64,000 nucleotides of DNA from Yersinia massiliensis (GTDB taxonomy: Bacteria > Pseudomonadota > Gammaproteobacteria > Enterobacterales > Enterobacteriaceae): contig NZ_CP028487.1 in assembly GCF_003048255.1 (NCBI RefSeq), positions 3,410,001 through 3,474,000 of the forward strand, written 5' to 3'. Positions 19,864 through 30,109 of this stretch are shown piece by piece. The position numbers and the translations under genes are program-made. Under the pieces are notes generated by a model. The model ran no database searches and was not told where the DNA came from. It worked only from the letters and a program-made list of their open reading frames with translations. The stretch's first letter is position 1. Each line of letters starts with the position of its first letter.

Positions 19864-21954
19864 TTATATAACAGGGGATATTTGTCGCCATGTTCTGCTG
19901 CCAGTAGCCCCTTCACACATAAGCATGATCGAACTTCCAGCAGGCACTGGTAGGCTGGATGCTGTTAACCTCAGATTGCCGCCTGTAGCTAATGTTATCG
20001 CAGCATTAGTAGTTAACGTCACTCTATGTCCGTGATATGTGTCAGTAATAGTAGTTATTGTTGCAGTTCCGGTAATAAAAAATGCTTCTTGGCTGGGACT
20101 GAGTGTTATTGTTGCAGCAGAAGCTACGCCAAATCGTGGATTTGATTCTAAGATATTAACAGTTGTTGATGAAAACACGTTTTTTCCTATGACGTGTAAA
20201 TTGCCATTAGCTTGTATTCCGTTCAATACACCGTGTATTGTGCAGTCATCAATAACTACTTGCCCAGCCGTTGCTGTAACACGAACGCCATTGACTGCGA
20301 TCGGAGCACCGCGACCCGTGATATTAGCTGACACCACGGAGCCACTACCGACTACAAATGCTATGCCATTAACGATGCAATCACGCGCACCGAAGTTAAC
20401 AAGATTAACCTTGTCGCTATTACTTGCAAGAGTAACATAGCAACCGTGCTCAAAATGAACCGCATGGTTCGCATCTAATAAGATATCCGTACAGTTTAAG
20501 AACTGATATCCAGCAGTCCCTAAAACGTATGGGGCAGCAACTTGAGCTAGTCCTTCCACGCTATTACCCACTAATACAGCCGTTCCAACTAACTCCAAGT
20601 AGATACCGACCATATTACCATAACTAAAGCAATTTGATATTTTAGGCCAAGAGCTATTAATGACACTAAAAGCTGCACCAGCACGATAAGCTTGATGTGT
20701 ACTATCAAATGTTAATACTGGATTTGGCGAATTAACCACGCCAAAGGGCCAGCTGTGACAGTTATTAATACGTGAAATGTCAAAGCTGTTGCGAATATCA
20801 ATACCCGCGATAGCATCAAATTTAACATTATTAATTGTATGTCTACCCACTCCGAAGCTATATAGAATTTTAGCGAAACCTACAATCAACATGTTATCGA
20901 CGGTAATATCATCACCAATAACAGTAATAGCAGTACCTGCAAAAGCTGCGGCATTAGGTTCAGGCCCGACCATGGTAGAGCGATGTATTATTAGATTCTG
21001 TAATATACTCCCCCCTCCCATTCTGATGGTAGCCGCCGGGGAGAGCTTAATTCTACTACCGCTATAAATGAAGTCACTCACTACTGGGGTTACTACTGGA
21101 GGAGCTCCGTTAATCTGACCGACCATCCCAACACCGGGCGGGATTGTTACATCACCAGTGATTAGTAACGCCGAATTACTAGGGATAAGAAGATTGCCGC
21201 CTTTAGTGAGGGGAGATCTAGCTGCTAAGGAATTGAGAGCTGCCTGTAAACCTGCTGTGTCATCTGTAACTCCATCACCAACACAGAAGTCTAATACGCT
21301 AATAACTTCTTGGTTCTTATTATGCTGGGTTCTTGAGATAGACCCCGTTAAAGGCTGTTTAACTGCTACAAGAGCATCGCCCTTTCCATCGGCTGAACTA
21401 GCTAGATCCAATAATACATCTGCAGCCGACCCACTCTCAGGTAAAACAGCTATAGGTTCGCCGTCATTGTTAAAAGCTAGTAAATGATTTGCTCGCCCTG
21501 AAATTGGTGGAAGGATTCCAACAGATGCTTCCGGAACTCGCAGTGACCGTTCAAATAAGTTAGCTTCGCCTGAGAATGGATAGGTAGACCGGAACTCAAG
21601 AGCGGAATATCCAATCTGTACTGGGTTAACAGCTTCAAGCTGCCAGCAGTCGCCATAAATACTAAAGACTAACGTGCCATTAACCGCATCACGAGCACCG
21701 TCAAAATCAGGCGCTCTATGCCACGTGGCTGGGCTTGCTATCCATATCCCATTATCAATAGGGCTACTTTGCCCCATGACAAGGACGCGCATGCCAGTAG
21801 TGGTAGTTACTGTCCTCTCACCGGTAAATGTTGATGATGTTATTGTTTGCTCACCAAACAGCGTGATGTTGTAGTCAGCCGAAATTGCCACTGCTGGCTT
21901 TACTGCAACACTCGTCGTTAAACCGTAGAGCCGATCTTCTTGCGTAGCTGGCAT
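19864..21954 (-). CDS. Phage tailspike (receptor-binding beta-helix protein)
   Basis: 696 residues. An N-terminal virion-anchoring domain (DRLYGLTTSVAVKPAV ... IYGDCWQLEAVNPVQIGY) is followed by SVLDFCVGDGVTDDTAGLQAALN at about residue 230. That segment is the classical entry into a pectate-lyase-like right-handed beta-helix. The remaining repeats are rich in Asn, Val and Gly, then a beta-rich C-terminus. Such spikes bind and often cleave O-antigen. It is the last gene of the leftward virion operon and lies next to the surface-modification cassette, which probably alters its receptor. Confidence 0.85.
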   Translation of the reverse strand: MPATQEDRLYGLTTSVAVKPAVAISADYNITLFGEQTITSSTFTGERTVTTTTGMRVLVMGQSSPIDNGIWIASPATWHRAPDFDGARDAVNGTLVFSIYGDCWQLEAVNPVQIGYSALEFRSTYPFSGEANLFERSLRVPEASVGILPPISGRANHLLAFNNDGEPIAVLPESGSAADVLLDLASSADGKGDALVAVKQPLTGSISRTQHNKNQEVISVLDFCVGDGVTDDTAGLQAALNSLAARSPLTKGGNLLIPSNSALLITGDVTIPPGVGMVGQINGAPPVVTPVVSDFIYSGSRIKLSPAATIRMGGGSILQNLIIHRSTMVGPEPNAAAFAGTAITVIGDDITVDNMLIVGFAKILYSFGVGRHTINNVKFDAIAGIDIRNSFDISRINNCHSWPFGVVNSPNPVLTFDSTHQAYRAGAAFSVINSSWPKISNCFSYGNMVGIYLELVGTAVLVGNSVEGLAQVAAPYVLGTAGYQFLNCTDILLDANHAVHFEHGCYVTLASNSDKVNLVNFGARDCIVNGIAFVVGSGSVVSANITGRGAPIAVNGVRVTATAGQVVIDDCTIHGVLNGIQANGNLHVIGKNVFSSTTVNILESNPRFGVASAATITLSPSQEAFFITGTATITTITDTYHGHRVTLTTNAAITLATGGNLRLTASSLPVPAGSSIMLMCEGATGSRTWRQISPVI

Positions 21955-22016
21955 TTACTTTTCTCCAGGCGTGAGGAATCCCCACAGAGCAAATCTGCGG
22001 TGATTTATTTAGGGCA

Positions 22017-22048
22017 ATAAAAAACCCGCCGGAGCGGGTTATTTTTTA
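22017..22048. terminator. Bidirectional intrinsic terminator before the tailspike gene
   Basis: AACCCGCC-GG-AGCGGGTT stem flanked by A-run and T-run (22017-22024 and 22041-22047). It separates the small membrane gene from the tailspike; Q-type antitermination would be needed for read-through, or the spike has its own promoter. Confidence 0.75.
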
Positions 22049-22049
22049 A

Positions 22050-22244
22050 TTAATATGTGGTTCGCTTAAGTAATTCTTTTATATGCATTGGCAGCATCGC
22101 TGTAAAAATTAACCCTGCTATGAATGCGATTGATACGAAAATAATATCTCCCCCAGACATATAGCTTTTATCGAAAAATAAAACCTTAGTCGTTGGGTAA
22201 AGAAGGCACATGGAAAGAAATATATGGGCAATAATATTCTTCAT
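22050..22244 (-). CDS. Small membrane protein, unknown
   Basis: 64 residues with two hydrophobic spans (about 4-21 and 33-52) separated by a short charged loop, ending KELLKRTTY. No family recognised. It lies between an ejection protein and the tailspike, with AAGGAGTTAATGA as ribosome-binding region. Small membrane proteins at this place in phages can affect superinfection or lysis, but nothing here decides it. Confidence 0.6.
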   Translation of the reverse strand: MKNIIAHIFLSMCLLYPTTKVLFFDKSYMSGGDIIFVSIAFIAGLIFTAMLPMHIKELLKRTTY

Positions 22245-22258
22245 TCATTAACTCCTTA

Positions 22259-24799
22259 TCACCTACCAAGCATAAACTGAGATGGAGGGATTAAGAAATC
22301 GTTTCCTTGGTTCTTCCTCACATTTTGCTCAAATCTATGTAACGACCCAGGAGATAATGACTCCTGTATCTGGTTTAAGATTAGATAATTCATAATTGGC
22401 CTTGCCCAGAACACGTTAATGAATGGGGTGTGGTCAACGGTAAATCTAAATGCATCACCGGCTTTCGCATCACCTGAACGGGCTTTCTGGAACAAGGTTA
22501 TAATGCTATCAAGGTTACCAGCAACTGGCCCTGCCATTGATGTTATTGGGCCGCTACCGAACCGGTTAACCTCCCCAAACAAGAAGTCGCCAAACAGCCC
22601 TAACCCTCCCCCCTGGGCTGCTGCCGCCAAGAATGTTTTACTGTCTGCAGGGCGCGGAGTCTGTCCCTTGATCATTAGCTTGGTTTGCATCGACAAGTAA
22701 CCAAACGTTGTCATCCATAAAAACATTTGAGCCAGCCCAAGCATCTCACCCTTGCCACTTTTGAACAGGGCGCTTTGCAAATTACCAAACCGGCTTTCCC
22801 CCAGCGGAACTGGCGTATAGCCTCGCCCAAACACTTCCCGCCCCAGAGCTTGCTGCATGAATGAAGCGGTAAAGGATTTGTACTGCCCAATGAACCGAAG
22901 TAACTCACCTTCCACTGTGCCTGGTTGTGTTCCTTGCTTCATCATGGCTCGCGTCCGCGCGCCTGGCTCCGTCATTGCGACTATCACACGATCGAGAATA
23001 TAACCTCGCAACTTACCGGATAACTCTTCCCGCCCAGCCTCAATACTTCGCTCGTTAACCTTGATGTTTTTGTCAGAAACATACTTGGCGATCATCTCGT
23101 CAGGTATTGAATCAATGCCATCAGGCGTCATGAACTTGCGACCTTCCGACCCTTTCAAATCCATTGACCGATAGATTGACCATTCTGCGTCTCCGATGCC
23201 ATGCAGGTCTAACGCACGTTTAAGATTGCTATTGAGTGCCCCATGTGGTGTGGCAGAGTTATCCGCAAGCCAGTGGGATATCATCGTTGCAGTCGTATTC
23301 CGTGATGCGTCAGTCCACCAACTCAGTCCGTTCATTTTGAAGAACTGGCGCTGTAAGTTAGCAACCTTGCCGGGGAGCGTAACGTCACCCGAGAATCTCT
23401 GAAGTATTTCATCACGCATACTATCGGCATAGACGCCAAGAGAGCTTAAAATCTGCTTCTGTTCGTCAGTTTTAAAGCGCTTTAACCGGCCGGCGAGCGA
23501 TTCACTCAGCGCTGACATGAAGTTTTTACCCTGATATCTAAGCTCCAGGGCATTACTTGCAAGGTCGTTGAATGACGAGATCATAGCCCCGCCTAGCTTT
23601 ATCGTGGAGTCGATGGCGCGGGTAGTCGAGCCGAACCTTGCTAAAGTGGTTGAACCAGGAATGTTTGTCTGACCGGTCACCTCTTTCATTTCGTTCTTAA
23701 TGTTGCTGCGACGCCTATCAGTGAACGCCCTCAGTGCTTTCTCATTGCCTTTTAAATCTGCCGAGATAGTGTCTGCAAGATAATTAAGCATGTTCTCTGG
23801 GTTTGTTCCAAGCACTCTCATGAGGCCTGTGTTGCGTGCAGAACTTTCAAGTCCACCATAGATAGCTTCTCGCAAACTACCCACGCCGAATTGTTTGTTG
23901 TAATCAGACCATGCCACGCCATCAGCGAAATGAAGTACCCGCTCTTGGCTGGCTTTTTTAGCAACGTTCTGACTCCCCTTAAACCCCTTCATCCAATCTG
24001 GCTTTTCAGATGAGAGATGAACGCCAGAGGCTAATCCGTCATAAACGTTTTGCAGGAAAGCATTCTGATCGGTAACACCATCAAAAGTGGATTTATCTAG
24101 CCTCGGTAAAATCGCATTTCTCCACACATCAAAACCAGCAGCGCGGATCTTCATCATGTCGTGGCCTTGCCGAGCGATATACCCAGGCATTTTACGAACC
24201 CATGCGCCAGCACGGTTGGCATCAATGCGTGCTGACTCCTGCCATTTTGTGATTATTTGAGCAATTTTCACTGACTCATTAGTCATCCCGGCAGTGGATT
24301 CATTCTTTCCAATACGCCACATAGCATCAGCGATTTCAGTATCATTGCTGCCGCTGGCCAGAAATTTAATTAATCCTTCTTTATCCAAATCGTGATTCAA
24401 CCCTGATAGATACTTAGAGCGGAGCTGAAATTGTTCACTGGAGGCAGATGAACGACTACCGGTTCGGGCTTCATTTCGCCCTACCAATATTGCTGATAGT
24501 CCAATGTCAGGCCGATCAGGGAAGCTATCACGGATAAAGGTTAATCGCTGGGCGGCAATGCGAGTATTGATAGCCTTATTTCTGGCTTCAATGACGCGAG
24601 CCAATTTTTCTTCGTTGCCTAATTCATTGGCCGCCCGTAGCGCTGCTTCTTCAAGTGAAATACCTTCATTCTCAGCACGGATACGCTTAACAGTCGTTTC
24701 CATGTTGTTAATCAGAGATTCCATTTCACCTTCCGAAAGCTCTCTCCCGGCAGCTTTATTTACTACTTGCTCACACGCGGTTAGAAACTGGTTAGCCAT
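22259..24799 (-). CDS. Large internal virion (ejection) protein
   Basis: 846 residues from the ATG at 24799, which shares a base with the stop of the upstream gene and follows AGGAG. The protein is largely helical and hydrophilic, with a Gly/Pro and hydrophobic stretch near residues 680-760 (GGGLGLFGDFLFGEV). It occupies the place of the T7 gp16-like largest ejection protein, after two other internal proteins. No enzyme domain is visible; the transglycosylase is in the 937-residue protein. It is expected to be injected and to help build the trans-envelope conduit. Confidence 0.6.
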   Translation of the reverse strand: MANQFLTACEQVVNKAAGRELSEGEMESLINNMETTVKRIRAENEGISLEEAALRAANELGNEEKLARVIEARNKAINTRIAAQRLTFIRDSFPDRPDIGLSAILVGRNEARTGSRSSASSEQFQLRSKYLSGLNHDLDKEGLIKFLASGSNDTEIADAMWRIGKNESTAGMTNESVKIAQIITKWQESARIDANRAGAWVRKMPGYIARQGHDMMKIRAAGFDVWRNAILPRLDKSTFDGVTDQNAFLQNVYDGLASGVHLSSEKPDWMKGFKGSQNVAKKASQERVLHFADGVAWSDYNKQFGVGSLREAIYGGLESSARNTGLMRVLGTNPENMLNYLADTISADLKGNEKALRAFTDRRRSNIKNEMKEVTGQTNIPGSTTLARFGSTTRAIDSTIKLGGAMISSFNDLASNALELRYQGKNFMSALSESLAGRLKRFKTDEQKQILSSLGVYADSMRDEILQRFSGDVTLPGKVANLQRQFFKMNGLSWWTDASRNTTATMISHWLADNSATPHGALNSNLKRALDLHGIGDAEWSIYRSMDLKGSEGRKFMTPDGIDSIPDEMIAKYVSDKNIKVNERSIEAGREELSGKLRGYILDRVIVAMTEPGARTRAMMKQGTQPGTVEGELLRFIGQYKSFTASFMQQALGREVFGRGYTPVPLGESRFGNLQSALFKSGKGEMLGLAQMFLWMTTFGYLSMQTKLMIKGQTPRPADSKTFLAAAAQGGGLGLFGDFLFGEVNRFGSGPITSMAGPVAGNLDSIITLFQKARSGDAKAGDAFRFTVDHTPFINVFWARPIMNYLILNQIQESLSPGSLHRFEQNVRKNQGNDFLIPPSQFMLGR

Positions 24800-26481
24800 T
24801 ACATTCTCCTGAGCATGCAAGTAGCATAGGCCTGAAGGCCTTTGAATATACTTTCGTCATTTGCTTCGCGGGTTGCCGCTTCAATGGCCCCTCTTAACTC
24901 CGGCGAGTCAATATCGTTAACCATGTTGGTTGCCAATTCCATTTCAGCATTGAGATCTTCTTGAGCATTAACTAGGTCGGCGTTATCTCTATTGGCTCTA
25001 GCAAAGTGCGCGTCGGCATCACGACTAGCGTTAACTGTCGAAATATCAGCATCAGCTCTTGGCCCCTGTTGAATCTGAGCGATTGATGCATCCCTCAATT
25101 GAGGATCACTCAGGTTAAATACCGGCTCTAAATCTGGCGTTTTCCCTTGCATCATATGAGATAGCCCAGCACGGAAAGCATTTTCCCTTACCGTCCAATG
25201 GGACTCATCAATGCGCTGCGAGGCATTTTTAATTCCCTGAGTGATGTTGTTTAATTGCAAAGACTGCCGAATTTCATCAGCACGATTACTTATTGCAGTT
25301 CTCAAATTGTCGGGGATTTCACCACGCCTAACTGATGCTATTTCGCCACGCGCCACCTCTGATTTCGAGTTAGATGCTAATGATTCTTCAATCTCACCAC
25401 GCCTTGATAGCAGAGCCTCTTTTTCAGTGGCAATATCATTCAGAGCCTGATTGCGAGCATCTTTAAACTTCATTCTCTGCTGTTGGTATGCGGAGGTGCG
25501 CTCAGGCAATGATTGGTCAATAACATCTATAGCCCGATTCGTATCGACAATTTCATTTTTCAAGTCAGCAATATTATCGACACGAAATGCAGCCGTGGCC
25601 TCTTGTTGGGCTAAGTAGTCAGGAACGACATCCTCATATGCCTTACTGTGTGCGTAACTATCCATATCTCTGGCTATGGTTTCGCTCAAGATTGGCGTCG
25701 TTCCATTTTCATTGAATTGGCGCGCTACTGGACTTGGTGACTCAGGGGTCAAAAATGATTCAGCATTCATTGCTGGACGTTCTACAGCATCAATGGGAGT
25801 GGTCGCCGATTGAGTCCTGCGCCCCCGAACCATATCAGCAATAACGCCGCCGCCAGCGTGCATAATCCCGCCGCCAACTGTGCCCATGAAGATATTCTCC
25901 ATCGCATTGGCCATAGAGTAATCTTCGCCTTCTGCCGCCGCCGCTTGAGCAGTAAATGGAATTGTCACTGCTGTTTGGGCTGCACCCATAGCGGAACCCT
26001 GGACGAATCGCTCTCCCACTCGCCCAAGCATTGTCGCGGCCTTTGCCTGCCCAGCAAACGGAACCAAACCAATAGCAATGTTTGCCGGGTCAGCCATTGA
26101 GCCAGCAAGCCCTGCCATAAAGTTAAGAGGGGTATTAATAAGACCAGAGGGGGCTGATTGAGCTATTTGTTGCTTCGCTAATGACTCTTTTCGTGATTCG
26201 CTAACATGGTCAAGATAGGATTTTGTTACGCCAGAGTCAGGAATATTAATGCTTTTAACGCCTAACTCTCGTAGTTTCGCTTCAGCTTCGGCCTTGCTTA
26301 CAATCACTGAGTTTGGGTCGTTAGCCAGATTGTCAGCTTCAGTATAGCGAATTGCTGAAACTAAAGGCCCCTCCCTGAGCCCTGAATCAAACGAGGCCTC
26401 CAGTGCATCACCAAGGCTTGATGGGGCATTACTGATTGGCTGGTTGATCCCCTGCCCCGGATCGCTGGTATAGATTGGCAT
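24799..26481 (-). CDS. Internal virion (ejection) protein
   Basis: 560 residues. An N-terminal Ala/Gly-rich hydrophobic stretch (about 105-215) is followed by long charged helical repeats with coiled-coil character (DNIADLKNEIVDTNRAIDVIDQ and similar). No catalytic motif was found. Order and composition match the middle ejection protein of T7-like and epsilon15-like phages. It overlaps the upstream gene by 53 bp, and its start follows GAGGAATACAA. Confidence 0.55.
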   Translation of the reverse strand: MPIYTSDPGQGINQPISNAPSSLGDALEASFDSGLREGPLVSAIRYTEADNLANDPNSVIVSKAEAEAKLRELGVKSINIPDSGVTKSYLDHVSESRKESLAKQQIAQSAPSGLINTPLNFMAGLAGSMADPANIAIGLVPFAGQAKAATMLGRVGERFVQGSAMGAAQTAVTIPFTAQAAAAEGEDYSMANAMENIFMGTVGGGIMHAGGGVIADMVRGRRTQSATTPIDAVERPAMNAESFLTPESPSPVARQFNENGTTPILSETIARDMDSYAHSKAYEDVVPDYLAQQEATAAFRVDNIADLKNEIVDTNRAIDVIDQSLPERTSAYQQQRMKFKDARNQALNDIATEKEALLSRRGEIEESLASNSKSEVARGEIASVRRGEIPDNLRTAISNRADEIRQSLQLNNITQGIKNASQRIDESHWTVRENAFRAGLSHMMQGKTPDLEPVFNLSDPQLRDASIAQIQQGPRADADISTVNASRDADAHFARANRDNADLVNAQEDLNAEMELATNMVNDIDSPELRGAIEAATREANDESIFKGLQAYATCMLRRM

Positions 26482-29242
26482 TTGTATTCCTCATACCCTC
26501 AGCCATAGATGGCGCTTCTGATGTGCCTTGTCGCCCAAGTTGCCGCGCAGTTTCCTCATTACGAGCCTGAGATTCCTTTGCTTCCTGCCCCGGCGTATAA
26601 GTTCTCGGTTTATTCACTTCTTTTGATAGCTGATTGAAGTAGCCACGATTGGTTGAACCCAGTTGAGCCAAATCAGCAAAGCTAGCTGTAACCGGGTTTC
26701 CGTCGGCACCACTAACAATCAACCCATTTAAAGTGAGCATTAAACCGGTTTCATCTGCATTGGTTACCCATTCCGCGCTATCTTTGATGCGGTTCAAACT
26801 CTGCTGCTGGTTAACCTCTTTGCTTAGACGAGGGTCGCCAAGTAAAGGTGTGATATCTGCTGGTTTAAGTTTGCTCATGAATGCGTCTACACCATCTGAT
26901 ACATCACTCATATCAGCATTAGCGGCAACCGGTAGTCGCCAAGTTCCCTTGGTCTGGTACTGACTGCCTAAAATATCCTGATAGGCCTGTGAAGCTGCAT
27001 CCGAAGCGCTCATTCCTTTCTGCATATTGAGATAGGTAAGCCTGCGCCCCTGGTCATTAAAGTTATTCCAAACAGGAACACCGCCAGGCTGGCCAACCAT
27101 CGTTGCTGAAAAGTCTTTCGATTGTGACGCCCATTCAGTATCGGCACTTTCTGCCGCTCCACTGGACGCCGAATTGATAGACCCACGTAAATCTGCTGTC
27201 TTCACATCCCGATTTTGCCAAAGAGCATTGGCAGCGCGAGGGTTATTAGTCGCCATCACAACCTGAAGCACCGGCCCAGATTTCTTCTGTACTTGCTGCA
27301 TAACTTGCTGTGAATATGGCCCGAACTGCTGCCCAATAGACTGGATTGCAACAACATCCTGCTCCTTATTGTTGTCAATCTGCTGAAGAATGCCATTCAC
27401 CAACGAGTCAGGAAGAACATCTTTGTTTTTAATGCCCAGGCGCTGCTTCTCCATTAGAACCTGGTGAGCCAACTGAGCACCTGTTGACGGGTCGCTCTGG
27501 TAATTCTGATACGCCTCACTCACCGTCGGAATGTTTTGCACCATCCACCCACCGGGATCTTTCTCCCTTGCGGCTATAACTTGCTGGTACTTCTGTGCAA
27601 CTGCGGCATAGCGCTGCTGTTTGAAAGCAAAGTCAGCGTCGCCAGTAGTAGGCATCAGTCCATTAACTGTTTCCATGCCGACATTGGCCGGGCTTGAGAT
27701 AACTGTTTGATATGCGGGCTGCAGAGCCAATGTCTGCTGGTATTGATTGAATTGCTGATAGGATTGCGCACGGTCAGCAGGGGTGGAATTAAGCTGTTGT
27801 GCTGACGTAAAGTCAGAAATGGTAACAGGGGTTTCTACTGGCTGCCCTGCATTTACCCTGGCGACATCGTTCTGCATCCGTTGCTGAATATTAAATCGCT
27901 GCGCTGAAGTGGCTGTATCAATGACGTTATAAGTCTGTTCAACCGCGCGGGTTTTCTGCACTCCATCCAGATCTGCAAACTCAGGCGAATCTATAATTGA
28001 TTTTGCAGCACTTAATTTTGAGGCGTTACTCATCACTGATGAAACATAGCTCTGCGTTTCCGCATAAGGGATTGAATTAGCAAATGACTCATCTGTGATT
28101 TGCCCTTTGCGCGGATCGCCAAATCGGCTAATCCATTCATCAACTTTACCCGGCCCAGCATTGTATGCAGCCAGCGCCAGAACAGGATTCCCACCATACT
28201 TTTTAAGTTGCTGGTTGAGGTATGCCTTGCCAAGAGCAGCGTTATAATTGGCGTCGTTCTGATGACGGGTCGCATCCCATGGCAATCCTGCCAATGCTGC
28301 TGCTTCTGGCCCAGTTGCGGGCATAACTTGAGCTATGCCAGTTGCGCCCTTACCTGATGTAAGCGGCTTCCCATCTGTACTAAACTGACGCCCTCCACTT
28401 TCCTGCCCAATCACGGCAGAGAATAAATCATCAGAGTTAATTGCATTGCCAACTTTGAAACCAGATAGTGCTTCTGGATTCATGAGAGACATTTTCACAT
28501 TACCAATGCGCTCGTTTACTGAATCCCATGCAGCCTGATCCAACATCTTCTTTCTGGTGTCTAATGGGATTAAAGCTGCAATGCCAGCACCAGATTTAAG
28601 CGCGTTGACTTGCTCCTGTGGGGTTAACGATGAAACTGATGCCGTTGCATAGTCTACCGCTGATCGTTGCTTTATTTGCTGAGCCTGCTCTGCTGAGATG
28701 TAGCCACGACCATGAGCGCCGGTAATGGCATCGTTAGTAGCATTGATGAGGCCCATCCTAGTTGATTCATCTTTAGCGCTAATTGCTGCTTCGCGATTTG
28801 ATGTGATTGTCTGGTCAAGTGATGCGCGACCAAAATCAACTTCTTTATTTCTTGCCAGCCCACGGACTTGGTCATACCCGCGCGCAATGTCATTGTTTGA
28901 TTCAATTTCAAATAAGCGTTTATCGGAATTACTCAGCAACAAGCCTGCAGACTCCTCTCTAGCCTTGCTGATTTGTTCGTTGTACCGGTCGCCAAAAGTA
29001 GAATAATCATTGTCACCTTCAAAAGATGACATGATATCCAGCTTCTTTTTAAGGAAATTAGATTGCGCTTCAGCATAGTTAAACTGATCTTCCTTTTGCT
29101 GAATCTGGCCGCCAACCCTCTCAAGTGATTGCCCCAGCCCTTGCAGCGCTCTTGATGGTGCGGTTACATCAGCGCTAGCTACTCCGCGCGCCACATCTGG
29201 TATGCGACGGCCAATATCATTTGCATCAGGGATTCGAGCCAT
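26429..29242 (-). CDS. Internal virion protein with lytic transglycosylase domain
   Basis: 937 residues. An SLT-type lytic transglycosylase domain is visible at about 270-400: VIGQESGGRQF with the catalytic Glu, GATGIAQVMPATG and LALAAYNAGPGKV. The rest is helical and Gln-rich. Virion-borne transglycosylases open peptidoglycan locally during DNA entry. It is the largest of the ejection proteins and lies directly downstream of the 172-residue protein. Confidence 0.85.
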   Translation of the reverse strand: MARIPDANDIGRRIPDVARGVASADVTAPSRALQGLGQSLERVGGQIQQKEDQFNYAEAQSNFLKKKLDIMSSFEGDNDYSTFGDRYNEQISKAREESAGLLLSNSDKRLFEIESNNDIARGYDQVRGLARNKEVDFGRASLDQTITSNREAAISAKDESTRMGLINATNDAITGAHGRGYISAEQAQQIKQRSAVDYATASVSSLTPQEQVNALKSGAGIAALIPLDTRKKMLDQAAWDSVNERIGNVKMSLMNPEALSGFKVGNAINSDDLFSAVIGQESGGRQFSTDGKPLTSGKGATGIAQVMPATGPEAAALAGLPWDATRHQNDANYNAALGKAYLNQQLKKYGGNPVLALAAYNAGPGKVDEWISRFGDPRKGQITDESFANSIPYAETQSYVSSVMSNASKLSAAKSIIDSPEFADLDGVQKTRAVEQTYNVIDTATSAQRFNIQQRMQNDVARVNAGQPVETPVTISDFTSAQQLNSTPADRAQSYQQFNQYQQTLALQPAYQTVISSPANVGMETVNGLMPTTGDADFAFKQQRYAAVAQKYQQVIAAREKDPGGWMVQNIPTVSEAYQNYQSDPSTGAQLAHQVLMEKQRLGIKNKDVLPDSLVNGILQQIDNNKEQDVVAIQSIGQQFGPYSQQVMQQVQKKSGPVLQVVMATNNPRAANALWQNRDVKTADLRGSINSASSGAAESADTEWASQSKDFSATMVGQPGGVPVWNNFNDQGRRLTYLNMQKGMSASDAASQAYQDILGSQYQTKGTWRLPVAANADMSDVSDGVDAFMSKLKPADITPLLGDPRLSKEVNQQQSLNRIKDSAEWVTNADETGLMLTLNGLIVSGADGNPVTASFADLAQLGSTNRGYFNQLSKEVNKPRTYTPGQEAKESQARNEETARQLGRQGTSEAPSMAEGMRNTNANLYQRSGAGDQPANQ

Positions 29243-29252
29243 TTAATTATCC

Positions 29253-29771
29253 TTAGAAAACACTTTTAGTACCTTTAGCGGCGCTTATTTTTGCTGCCTT
29301 TGGAGCAGGCGAGCCGCCACCGTACCGGTCATAGAGAGAGCCGCCAGCCTGAAGTAATGATGATATGGCGTTAATCGTTCCTGCCTTCTTCGCTGCGTCG
29401 CCCTCAGCTCGCCTAACGGCAGCTTGATTGTTTAATTGACTGCCTTGCTGATTGCCGCCCCATAGGGAGGTAAGGGCATTAAGTTCGCCTTGTGATTCCA
29501 TGTCAGAAATATTTTTAACGAATGACGTTGAATCAGCAGCCGCTCCTGAGGCGGCACCAACAGCTAAAGCGCGAGACTCGGCTAACCTAGCCTGACGCCG
29601 ATCTTCCATTGCCTGGATTTGAGATTGAGCACGAGTGTTACTGGCTTGCCTGTCTAGTTGCGATGCTTCAGAATAAGCTTGCTTCTGCTGCTGGCGACCT
29701 TGGTTAATTGCACCAAATCCGCCAAGCACAGATCCAAGCCCTTGAGTTATGACGCCGAATAAGCTTCCCAT
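29253..29771 (-). CDS. Small internal virion protein
   Basis: 172 residues. A Gly-rich N-terminus (MGSLFGVITQGLGSVLGGFGA) is followed by a Gln/Arg/Ala-rich helical middle (residues 25-95) and a basic tail. This is the usual look of the small ejection protein (T7 gp14-like position) preceding larger ones. It overlaps the GNAT-like gene by 25 bp. Assigned by composition and order. Confidence 0.55.
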   Translation of the reverse strand: MGSLFGVITQGLGSVLGGFGAINQGRQQQKQAYSEASQLDRQASNTRAQSQIQAMEDRRQARLAESRALAVGAASGAAADSTSFVKNISDMESQGELNALTSLWGGNQQGSQLNNQAAVRRAEGDAAKKAGTINAISSLLQAGGSLYDRYGGGSPAPKAAKISAAKGTKSVF

Positions 29772-30109
29772 ACCATTACCTTTTTATTTATGGGCTTAAA
29801 CCCCATCCGCTTGAGGAATCTATTTGCTGATTCATGCTTATCGCTTTCAATCGCGAGTATGGGCTGGTGATATTTTGAAAATATCTCTTTCACTGCCAGG
29901 CGGGATGCTTTCATGATTGCCATGGGGTATTGCTGGGCATCATCTTTCATGTCCATGAATGCCATGTAGTGATCTGCCTGATGCAGAACTCCACATATCA
30001 TTTTCGGATCGTTATCGACTTCCAGCACTATGGCGCGCATCGTTGCCGGGATGCGCCCATACCAATTGCGAATATCACTTTCAGTGGCATGCCTGATGTT
30101 ATTTGTCAT
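29747..30109 (-). CDS. GNAT-like protein of the ejection-protein cluster (T7 gp13-like position)
   Basis: 120 residues, resembling a reduced acetyltransferase fold: MTNNIRHATESDIRNWY at the start, CGVLHQADHYMAFMD as central strand, and ESDKHESANRFLKRMGFKP near the end. The last segment is the typical GNAT helix and beta-bulge. The classical acetyl-CoA pyrophosphate loop is not evident, so activity is doubtful. T7 gp13, needed for internal core assembly, has the same kind of sequence and position. Confidence 0.6.
   Translation of the reverse strand: MTNNIRHATESDIRNWYGRIPATMRAIVLEVDNDPKMICGVLHQADHYMAFMDMKDDAQQYPMAIMKASRLAVKEIFSKYHQPILAIESDKHESANRFLKRMGFKPINKKVMVWEAYSAS

Noticed and set aside
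20039..21487. Several rightward frames inside the tailspike gene
   Set aside because: Antisense shadows of a long, clearly coding beta-helix gene.
26429..26481. Frameshift between the 937- and 560-residue ejection protein genes
   Set aside because: The 53-bp overlap could suggest one, but each gene has its own start signal and complete ends, so a simple long overlap is more likely.
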